Assembly (NCBI GenBank): GCA_020161775.1
Contig: JAIUOW010000017.1
Span: 52,456 to 116,455 of the forward strand
Length of the DNA stretch: 64,000 nt
Source of the DNA: Pseudomonadota bacterium
GTDB taxonomy: Bacteria > Pseudomonadota > Gammaproteobacteria > Burkholderiales > Burkholderiaceae_C
Reading direction: 5' to 3'
The notes under the pieces were generated by a model that was not told the DNA's origin, ran no database searches, and worked only from the letters and a program-made list of their open reading frames with translations. The position numbers and the translations under genes were made by a program. Position 1 is the first letter of the stretch. Every line of letters starts with the position of its first letter. Of the stretch, positions 57,726 through 64,000 are shown one piece after another.

Positions 57726-58735
57726 CGTCCATCTCCTTTACGTGTGAGGTTGTCCAGATAAACCGCCATGACCACGATCACGCCGGTCACCACGGGTTGC
57801 CAGTTGGCGTTGATGGCAAGCAGGTTCATGCCGTTCAGCACGAGGGTCAGGATCAGCGCCCCAACCAGCGTCCCGAAGACCGATCCCACGACGCCGAACA
57901 AGGAAGTACCGCCGATCAGTACGGCCGCGATCGCGGGCAGCGTCATGGCTTCGCCGATGTCGCCTTCTGCCGAGTTGAGCCGTGCCAGGAAAATCAGGCT
58001 CGCCAGACCAGCCATCGCGCCACTGACGGCATACACCAGTACGAGTCGGCTTTTGACGGGTACACCGGACAGCCGTGCCGCTTCGGGGTTGGCCCCTACC
58101 GCGTAGATTTCCTGGCCCCAGCGCGTGCGTTGTGCGAAGACCGCGCCGACGACCAGGAACACCACCATCAGGTACACAGGGATGGGCACACCCAGCCAGT
58201 GACCGCTTCCGAGCGCGCGGAACGCAGCGGGGAAGCCATGGATGGTTTCCCCCCGCATGAACCAGTAGGTGATGCCGTGAAGAATCCACAACATTCCATA
58301 GGTCGCGATGAAGGGCGGAATGCGGATCAACGTGATGAGAATGCCGTTGGCGACGCCGATTGCGAGCCCGCACGCCAACCCGACGAAGACCGCCAGCGTG
58401 ATCGACCCCGTCGCTTTCATCACGGTCGCGGCCAGGCAGGCGCTCATTGCCACATTGGCCCCTACGGAAAGGTCGAGCCCGGCGGTGAGGATCACGAGCG
58501 TGAGACCCGAAGCCAGTAGGAACAGCAACGCAGCCTGGCGCAGGACATTCAGGATGTTGGCGCTGGTCAGAAACGCATCGCTGGCCACACTGAGCACCAG
58601 GCACAGAAGTGCCAGTGCCAAAAGGCGCAACACCACGCTACGGACAGGATCGGGCAAGGCTTGCCAGGCGCCTGCGCCCGAGGCCGCGGCAGCCGCGCCA
58701 GTTTGCGGACGAAATTGATTCATGATGGCGCTCAT
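57722..58735 (-). CDS. RbsC-like ABC transporter permease (second)
   Basis: The 337-residue membrane protein has about ten hydrophobic segments in the BPD_transp_2 layout. It carries SGLTLVILTAGLDLSVGANV, then IPPFIATYGMLWILHGITY and LNSAEGDIGEAMTLPAIAAV. ALILTLVLNGMNLLAINANW near the C-terminus is a family mark. It pairs with the next gene's permease to form a heterodimeric channel. The gene overlaps both neighbours by 4 bp. Confidence 0.92.
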   Translation of the reverse strand: MSAIMNQFRPQTGAAAAASGAGAWQALPDPVRSVVLRLLALALLCLVLSVASDAFLTSANILNVLRQAALLFLLASGLTLVILTAGLDLSVGANVAMSACLAATVMKATGSITLAVFVGLACGLAIGVANGILITLIRIPPFIATYGMLWILHGITYWFMRGETIHGFPAAFRALGSGHWLGVPIPVYLMVVFLVVGAVFAQRTRWGQEIYAVGANPEAARLSGVPVKSRLVLVYAVSGAMAGLASLIFLARLNSAEGDIGEAMTLPAIAAVLIGGTSLFGVVGSVFGTLVGALILTLVLNGMNLLAINANWQPVVTGVIVVMAVYLDNLTRKGDGR

Positions 58736-59718
58736 ACGTTCCTCTCACGCAGTGCGTCGATCGTCAACGCGAGGATCACCAGAAAACCGATGGCGGCAAC
58801 CTGCACCGCCGAACTCACCCCCATCAGGTTGAGTCCGTTGCGCAGCACACCTACAGCCAGAACGCCGATCAGCGTGCCCAGCAGCCAGCCTTTGCCCCTT
58901 TCGAACGAGGTACCGCCGACCGCAACAGCTGCGATGGCATCGAACTCGATACCCAGCGCTGCCGTCGGGTGTCCGGCACTGATGCGCGCCGTCAGCAACA
59001 ACGCCGCCAGGCCTGCCATCAATCCGCTGATCAGGTAAACGGCCACCAGATACCACCGCATGCGCACGCCAGCCAGCGAAAGGGCCTCACGGTTACCGCC
59101 AAGGGCGAAGACGCAGGCGCCGAATCGCGTGTGATAGAGCACGACGTGAAATGCCAGATAGGCGATGACGGCGATGCAGATGGGCAGCGGCACGCCCAAC
59201 AACGCGCCGCTGTAGAGCATCTGCACGGACTCGGGAATGCCGACCACGCTCTGGCCGTCGGTGACCACCAGCGCCATACCCTGCGCAACCCCCAGGGTGC
59301 CCAGCGTCGCGACAAAGGGGGGAATGCCCAGGCGCGCGACCAAGGTGCCGTTCAGCAAGCCGAAAACCGCACCAATGGCCAGTGCCGACAGCAGCGAGAG
59401 TCCCACTCCACCAGTCTTCACTGCAATGGTCGCGAGCACGACATTGGCCAACGTGAGCACGGCACCGACGGACAGGTCGAGCCCCTCGGTCATGATGATC
59501 AACGTCATCGGCAGCGCGATGAGCAGCAGGATGGTCGACTGCAGTGCCACGTTGACCAGGTTGGACGTTGCCAGGAAATTCGGGGCCAGCAACCCGAACA
59601 GCACGCACAGCCCGGCAAGCATCACCAGCGCTCCACTCGCGCTGCCACTGCGCCGCAGCCTGTGCATCAGGTCGCGCATGCCGTCGCCTGACGGGGTGTC
59701 AAGTGTCAGGTCACGCAT
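58732..59718 (-). CDS. RbsC-like ABC transporter permease (first)
   Basis: The 328-residue permease belongs to the same family as its neighbour. It has LPMTLIIMTEGLDLSVGAVL, then IPPFVATLGTLGVAQGMALV and ALGIEFDAIAAVAVGGTSFE with GVLAVGVLRNGLNLMGVSSA. Ten helices are plausible. It overlaps the ATPase gene by 8 bp and the next permease gene by 4 bp. The two permeases share the family frame but differ clearly, so they are old paralogues, not a recent duplication. Confidence 0.92.
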   Translation of the reverse strand: MRDLTLDTPSGDGMRDLMHRLRRSGSASGALVMLAGLCVLFGLLAPNFLATSNLVNVALQSTILLLIALPMTLIIMTEGLDLSVGAVLTLANVVLATIAVKTGGVGLSLLSALAIGAVFGLLNGTLVARLGIPPFVATLGTLGVAQGMALVVTDGQSVVGIPESVQMLYSGALLGVPLPICIAVIAYLAFHVVLYHTRFGACVFALGGNREALSLAGVRMRWYLVAVYLISGLMAGLAALLLTARISAGHPTAALGIEFDAIAAVAVGGTSFERGKGWLLGTLIGVLAVGVLRNGLNLMGVSSAVQVAAIGFLVILALTIDALRERNV

Positions 59719-61210
59719 GGTGCATCCCCAGGGTCAGAATGGCTTCTTCGCTCATTTCGGTGCGCGTCAGGTGTCCTGCCACGCAGCCTTCACGCATGAC
59801 GTAGGTTCGGTCGCATACGTTGACGATTTCCGGCAGTTCCGAAGAAATCATCAGTACCGCGGCGCCCTTCTTCACCAGCGAATCGATCAACGCGAAGATC
59901 TCGGCCTTCGCCCCGACGTCGATTCCGCGGGTCGGCTCGTCGAAAACGAATAGCTTCGACTGCGCAGCGAGCCACTTGCCGATCACGACCTTTTGCTGAT
60001 TTCCACCCGACAGAACACCCACCCGCCGGTCTGGCCCCGGTGTCGCGATGCGCAGGCGTTCGATCAGTTCATTCGCCAGCGTCGCCGCGCTGGCAGGTGA
60101 GTACCAGCCACGCGGAAACAGCCTCGGCAGGCTCGCCAGCATCAGGTTCTGCCCCACGGACCGGATCAGCGCCAGGCCCTGGGTCTTTCGACTCTCGGGA
60201 ATCAGCGCTGCACCGAGTCGCCGCGCCTGCGCCGGACCACCGCTTTGGCGTTGCCCGAAAATCTCGATGCTTCCGGACTCGACAGGATCGGCGCCGAAGA
60301 TGGCACGCGCGACCTCGGTTCGGCCTGAGCCCACCAGGCCTGCCAACCCGACGATCTCCCCCGCCCGGACCTCCAGGTCGATGCCACGAATGCCGCTGCG
60401 AGCCGACACCCCCCGCATACGCAACGCCACCGGGCCCGGCGATTTGCAGAACTCGCGCGCATAGGACATGTCGACCTTGCGCCCCACCATCAGGCTGACC
60501 AGTTCGTCAGGCGTGGTCTCATGCGGCATCCGCGACCCTACCTTCTTGCCGTCGCGCAGAACCGTGATGCGCTCGCCCATCGAGAAAACCTCGGCCATCC
60601 GATGGCTGATGTAGGCCATGGCCACACCTTGTGACTTGAGTTTGCCGATCATCCGGAACAACTTGTCCGTTTCGTTGTCCGAAAGCGCCGCGGTCGGTTC
60701 ATCCAGCACGAGGATGCGTGCGTCTTGCGACAACGCCTTGGCGATCTCGACCATCTGCTGCTGCGCAACACCGAGCGTCGCGACCGCGGTGCCGGGGTCC
60801 AGGGTCATGCCCAGCTGATCCATGATGGCGCGCGCCTGCTTGCGCATGAGCCCATGGTCTACCGTCCCGGGCAGACGGCCTCGCGGCTCGCGACCCAGGA
60901 AGATGTTCTGCGCCACGCTCAGGTAAGGCACCAGCGTAAACTCCTGAAAAATAACGGCTATGCCCAGTCTCTGGGCGTCGGCCGGCCCCGCGATCGTGAC
61001 CGGCTGACCTTTGTGAAAGAACTCGCCCGCATCGGCCGTGTGCGCGCCACACAGGACCTTCATCAGGGTCGACTTGCCGGCCCCGTTCTCGCCGAGGAGC
61101 ATGTGCACCTCACCGGGAAACAGTTGCAGCGAGACATCGTCGAGCGCCTGCACGCCGGTGAAGCTTTTGCTGATGCCCCGCAGTTCCAGCAGGGGGGGGA
61201 TCGTTGTCAT
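59711..61210 (-). CDS. RbsA-like ABC transporter, double ATPase
   Basis: The 499-residue protein holds two ATPase domains in tandem, as in ribose-type importers. The first Walker A is GENGAGKST (near 42) with VAQQQMVEIAKAL and ILVLDEPTAALS. The second domain has a degenerate first motif (GLAGLVGSGRTEVARAI) with LSGGNQQKVVIGKWLA and LFVFDEPTRGIDVGAK. The ATG at 61208-61210 gives the family start. It is the second gene of the operon, 26 bp after the dioxygenase gene. Confidence 0.94.
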   Translation of the reverse strand: MTTIPPLLELRGISKSFTGVQALDDVSLQLFPGEVHMLLGENGAGKSTLMKVLCGAHTADAGEFFHKGQPVTIAGPADAQRLGIAVIFQEFTLVPYLSVAQNIFLGREPRGRLPGTVDHGLMRKQARAIMDQLGMTLDPGTAVATLGVAQQQMVEIAKALSQDARILVLDEPTAALSDNETDKLFRMIGKLKSQGVAMAYISHRMAEVFSMGERITVLRDGKKVGSRMPHETTPDELVSLMVGRKVDMSYAREFCKSPGPVALRMRGVSARSGIRGIDLEVRAGEIVGLAGLVGSGRTEVARAIFGADPVESGSIEIFGQRQSGGPAQARRLGAALIPESRKTQGLALIRSVGQNLMLASLPRLFPRGWYSPASAATLANELIERLRIATPGPDRRVGVLSGGNQQKVVIGKWLAAQSKLFVFDEPTRGIDVGAKAEIFALIDSLVKKGAAVLMISSELPEIVNVCDRTYVMREGCVAGHLTRTEMSEEAILTLGMHHA

Positions 61211-61236
61211 CTTGTCTCCGTGTGAGTCGCTCGGTC

Positions 61237-62145
61237 TCAACCGACGGCGACGGTTTTTTTGCGGCCGGCGGGTGCAGCTGCGGCGCTCGCCGGGTTCAGC
61301 ACGAAGCGGAAGTTCAAGGTGTAGAACGGCACCGCACTCACCGTTCCGTCAGGCGCATGGCCCGGCGGGTGCTCGTCCCAGTCAGCGATCAGCGACGAAC
61401 GCACACCGAACACGGCATCGGAGTCCAGGTATTGGTCGCCGTTGCGAAACACATGCGTGATCAGGCGTTCGAATCCCGGCGCAGTGACCATGAAATGCAG
61501 ATGCGCGGGGCGCCACGGATGGCGGCCCAGGGCCTCGAGCATCTGGCCGACGGGCCCGTCATGCGGGATCGGATAGGACTCCGCGCGGATGCTCTTGAAG
61601 TAAAAGGCACCGCGCTCGTCGGCATTCAGCGTGGCGCGGGCACGGTGCGGCTCGTCGGCGCCGTACTGGACGTCGTAGTTGCCGGCCGCATCGGCCTGCC
61701 ACACCTGCAACTCAGCGTGCGGCACCGAACGGCCATCGGGATCCACCACGGTGCCGCTGACAAAACAGGGTTCGCCTTGCGCACCGTTGGCGACGTCACC
61801 CCCGAGCTCGACGCGTGGAGAGTCTTCGACGTGAAAGGGCCCGAACACGGTGGCTTCGGTGCATCCCTGCGGCTTCTTGTTGTTGAGCGCTGTCACCAGC
61901 GTCGACAGCCCCAACGTGTCCGACAACAGGATGAACTCCTGGCGGGTGGCCGTGGTAATGTGGCCGACTTGGGTGAGAAACTGGATTCCCCGGAACCACT
62001 CGTCTTCGGTCAGCTCGACTTCGCGCGCAAAGGCGTGCAGGTGTTGCACCAGGCTCGTCATGAGCACGCGCAGCCGCGGGTTCCCGCTGCTCGCGTGCAT
62101 GCCAATAACGGCACGCGTGATGTTGTCTTCGTCCATGTTCCGCAT
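61237..62145 (-). CDS. Hydroxyquinol 1,2-dioxygenase (intradiol)
   Basis: The 302-residue Fe(III) enzyme opens the ring of 1,2,4-trihydroxybenzene to maleylacetate. The four iron ligands are in place: Tyr157 (AAGNYDVQYG), Tyr191 (SYPIPHDGP), His215 and His217 (RPAHLHFMV). The N-terminal helical dimer domain contains FLTQVGHITTATRQEFILLS and LGLSTLVTALNNKKP. LSDTLGLSTLV and ATVFGPFHV are typical of the hydroxyquinol branch rather than the catechol branch. It is the first gene of the operon. Start: ATG at 62143-62145. Confidence 0.93.
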   Translation of the reverse strand: MRNMDEDNITRAVIGMHASSGNPRLRVLMTSLVQHLHAFAREVELTEDEWFRGIQFLTQVGHITTATRQEFILLSDTLGLSTLVTALNNKKPQGCTEATVFGPFHVEDSPRVELGGDVANGAQGEPCFVSGTVVDPDGRSVPHAELQVWQADAAGNYDVQYGADEPHRARATLNADERGAFYFKSIRAESYPIPHDGPVGQMLEALGRHPWRPAHLHFMVTAPGFERLITHVFRNGDQYLDSDAVFGVRSSLIADWDEHPPGHAPDGTVSAVPFYTLNFRFVLNPASAAAAPAGRKKTVAVG

Positions 62146-62499
62146 TGCTGTCTCCGTCGCTTTCGCGATGGGAGAACTTTAGGAAAGCGGTCCACGGACA
62201 TCCAGCCGTCCTGGCGGAAACGATGTTTTCGCTAGGCGGTGAAGCTAGGGTAATCCCGGACTTCTATAACGGAACTGCGACGCTGGGAATGGCGAAGTCT
62301 GCTTCTGGCCGGAAGCGGACATCGAGGCCAATGAACTGGCCATGCAAGAAAGTACTGATCGGGCGTGCCCTTCTTCCCTGGGTTGAGGGCCACGAAGGAA
62401 AGTTGAATACTTTTGCGGTGAACTATCGACACGTTCGGCGAACCCTTAGAGGGAAGCTGCTCGCGAGGGGGCTGCGATTCCTCCTCAAAAGACCCGAGA
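62146..62499. promoter_or_regulatory. 354-bp gap: control region of the catabolic operon
   Basis: This stretch lies between the dioxygenase start and the 3' end of the 350-residue gene. It must hold the promoter of the 16-gene operon. GCGGAAAC (62214-62221) and GTTTTCGC (62225-62232), pairing at 7 of 8 positions around GAT, form a possible operator 69-87 bp before the start. No clear -35/-10 pair is seen. A plus-strand open frame here (62145-62516) has no ribosome site or recognised content and is not called. Confidence 0.4.
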
Positions 62500-63552
62500 T
62501 CAAGTGGTCGATTTAATCGGGACGAACTGGCTTGACGCAGGCGCCGAGCCGATCGCTTTGGCAAGGCTGTAGCGTATGTCCTGGCCGAATTGAAGAATGC
62601 GAGTTCGCACTATTGCTTGTGCTGCTTGCCAATCCAATGGAACAGCACCGTTGTCCACAGCCATCAGAAAGTCGATGCTGAACGCCAGGGCGCGGGCCTG
62701 CATTCCGAGATCTCGCACTGGTTTTGCATTCGGCAAACGCGCTGTGACTGCCTGGATCGTTTCAATCGTAAGCATCTCACCACGGGCTACGCGTTGCAGC
62801 AGACTGTCCGGAGATGGCCCATCCATCCCCGCGCGGGTGGCCAATGCGGTCAGGCTTTGCGCCTGGTAGGGGCGCCGGACCATGTCAAGCCAATGCTTGA
62901 AGGGGTGCGCACCGAGTTCGCACAACGCGCCCAGGTTCTGTATCGCATGCTCTTTCACGGCCCACGTGGTCCCGAAGAGAAGCGGCAACAAGGTGACCGC
63001 GAGTGCATCGCAGAGAAGGCGGTCAACGAACCGATATTCCGCGTCGCCGAGTGAGCAGGGCTGTTCTGCCCACCACTTTGCAGGTCGGGATACCAGTTCG
63101 GCTTGGCAGTGCACGCACTTCAACGAGCCGGATGACAAGCTTCGCGTCAGCTGGTAAAGCGCGCCCTCGGCGATCCGCGTCATCTGTGCGAGGTCTGCAA
63201 CCAGCATGCCCTCGCGCATTCTGTTTGCCAGCAGTTCAAGAAAGTCCTCACGTCCGCCGAGCGCGTCGATCAGACGTTGACGTGTCGCGGGGGTGGTGTC
63301 GACCTTGTGAAGGGCATAGTTCTGGAAGTTCTTGAACTCCTTTCCAAAGCCTTTCCGGATGAGTGCCAGATGTGTCCGGCGGCCACTATGTAGGTTTGCG
63401 AGGAAGTCGTCTGACGGGAGCCCTGAAATGCCTGGCTTAAGGCCCATGGATGTCGGGAACAGCCGCATTGGGCGGCGCAGCGTAAGTGGCTCAAAAGGCC
63501 GGTTCAGGACGTCCTCCAGTGTCTGGCCAACGGTCGGCATGTGCGTTTCCAT
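62500..63552 (-). CDS. Unrecognised protein, 350 residues
   Basis: No family is recognised. The start at ATG 63552 (METHMPTVGQTLEDVLNRPF) follows GAGGAA; upstream in-frame ATGs are poorer. The protein is helical throughout. A CVHCQAEL pair (near 146) supplies two cysteines. Other marked stretches are GLPSDDFLANLHSGRRTHLA, RTRILQFGQDIRYSLAKAIG, FKHWLDMVRRPYQAQSLTAL. There is no signal peptide or membrane helix. It is downstream of nothing recognisable and the gene at 63654 is divergent. A role in the mobile element is possible but not shown. Confidence 0.55.
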   Translation of the reverse strand: METHMPTVGQTLEDVLNRPFEPLTLRRPMRLFPTSMGLKPGISGLPSDDFLANLHSGRRTHLALIRKGFGKEFKNFQNYALHKVDTTPATRQRLIDALGGREDFLELLANRMREGMLVADLAQMTRIAEGALYQLTRSLSSGSLKCVHCQAELVSRPAKWWAEQPCSLGDAEYRFVDRLLCDALAVTLLPLLFGTTWAVKEHAIQNLGALCELGAHPFKHWLDMVRRPYQAQSLTALATRAGMDGPSPDSLLQRVARGEMLTIETIQAVTARLPNAKPVRDLGMQARALAFSIDFLMAVDNGAVPLDWQAAQAIVRTRILQFGQDIRYSLAKAIGSAPASSQFVPIKSTT

Positions 63553-63653
63553 GTTTCCTCGGTCACTCAACTTCATTACCCGCAAGATCAATCACGACGC
63601 CTGACAAGATTGCCGCCATCCGGCTGGCTCGAGGCGTTGCTGGAGTAATTTTC

Positions 63654-63803
63654 ATGGCAAATACTGGCGCAGGTGGCAAGAGTGGTGGCTCACAGGGCGG
63701 AGGAAAAGGATGGGGAGGCAAAACGAGCACGGTCCCGGGCGGGAAGTCCGGCGGCGGGCGTTCGCCTGCGCCGCGCGTGCCTGGACATGGCAAGGCTCCA
63801 TAA
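63654..63803 (+). CDS. Small glycine-rich protein, 49 residues
   Basis: The product MANTGAGGKSGGSQGGGKGW continues with GGKTSTVPGGKSGGGRSPAP and RVPGHGKAP: almost entirely Gly, Lys, Ser and Pro, so disordered and basic. TGGAG lies 8 bp upstream of the ATG. Similar short Gly-rich frames occur in many proteobacteria without a known role. Low complexity alone could produce such a frame, so confidence is limited. The remaining 197 bp to the window end show nothing recognisable. Confidence 0.4.
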   Translation: MANTGAGGKSGGSQGGGKGWGGKTSTVPGGKSGGGRSPAPRVPGHGKAP

Positions 63804-64000
63804 GCGGAGCAACCAACTCAGGAGCGGGACAGACCAGCGTCCAGGGGCATGCAGTGGACATGCGGTTCCTGTTCCGCCTCCTGAGTTTGGGAGGACAACC
63901 AAGGCCCGCATGTCCGCTTTCGACCTATTGTGTTGAAGAACTCACTCGGTCAGCGCCAATAGCTGGGCGCATAGCGAAGTGACTTCAATCGAACATGCGA

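Larger units (their letters stand above)
37316..64000. mobile_element. Candidate genomic island inserted at tRNA-Ser (right end outside window)
   Basis: The left limit is the tRNA-Ser 3' remnant. To its right gene content changes at once to a relaxase, unrecognised lower-GC genes, plasmid/ICE-type hypotheticals and then a single large catabolic operon, with no housekeeping gene through to position 64000. TACCCC occurs twice at a 12-bp pitch (37393-37398 and 37405-37410), as integrase arm sites sometimes do. No integrase gene is in the window. The right limit is not visible; it could also be a composite of several insertions. Confidence 0.5.

Noticed and set aside
62145-62516. A 123-codon plus-strand frame upstream of the dioxygenase
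   Set aside because: It lies in the operon control region, has no ribosome site and no recognisable content. It was left as a non-coding gap.
62500-63552. The 350-residue protein as a TniQ-type transposition protein
   Set aside because: One CxxC and its place in an island suggested it, but the TniQ opening and zinc-finger set are absent and no transposase genes are nearby.
1-64000. CRISPR arrays, rRNA genes and complete insertion sequences
   Set aside because: No regularly spaced direct repeats, rRNA segments or transposase genes with terminal inverted repeats were seen on reading both strands.

Overview
The window is GC-rich, gene-dense bacterial chromosome. Its gene families and codon use fit a betaproteobacterium of the order Burkholderiales, most likely the family Comamonadaceae. 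Pointers are a long TrpS, a SapC-family protein, a Bug-type solute-binding protein, a GC-rich tRNA-Thr(CGT) and many LysR regulators. The placement is inferred from gene content only.

Positions 1-37300 look like the core chromosome. In order they hold: a truncated LysR gene, small enzymes (RidA, PlsY, YbaK, Tas), an iron/organic-acid-type ABC transporter operon with its own LysR gene, an abiE toxin-antitoxin pair whose toxin gene carries an in-frame stop, and an acyl-CoA synthetase. Next come the housekeeping genes prfB (with its programmed frameshift), pepN, fbp, tRNA-Thr, apaH and rhlE. After these lie a tandem pair of unrecognised paralogues that look like degenerate histidine kinases, then pcp, a PHP phosphoesterase, trpS, and a convergent response regulator/histidine kinase pair. 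Two copies of a 215-bp structured intergenic repeat (3801-4015 and 11026-11240) lie in this part.

At 37276-37330 the core appears to end. The minus strand carries the last 15 bases of a tRNA-Ser gene, including CCA, followed by an intrinsic terminator, but the rest of the tRNA is missing. This is what an element integrated in the 3' end of tRNA-Ser leaves at its distal end. To the right, from 37332 to the window end, everything is accessory. The first part (37480-43830) has lower-GC genes: a MobA/MobL relaxase, a HEPN-motif protein, a repeat-rich lipoprotein, an XRE regulator, a DUF932 protein, two zinc-ribbon/glycine-zipper paralogues and a P-loop protein.

The second part (43973-62145) is catabolic. 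A TetR gene, an unrecognised gene and a LysR gene face a 16-gene minus-strand operon running from 62145 down to 46710. It encodes hydroxyquinol 1,2-dioxygenase, an RbsACCB-type importer, YciI and Dabb proteins, maleylacetate reductase, a GMC oxidoreductase, a carbon-carbon-bond-type alpha/beta hydrolase, a Bug solute-binding protein, a 3-hydroxyisobutyrate-dehydrogenase-like enzyme, a 2-oxoglutarate/Fe(II) oxygenase, both subunits of a 3-oxoacid CoA-transferase and a LivK-like binding protein. The recognisable chemistry is hydroxyquinol to maleylacetate to 3-oxoadipate to 3-oxoadipyl-CoA. The upstream enzymes, and three binding proteins from three unrelated transporter families, suggest uptake and dismantling of a glycosylated or acylated phenolic whose identity cannot be read from the sequence. 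The window ends with an unrecognised 350-residue protein and a small glycine-rich protein.
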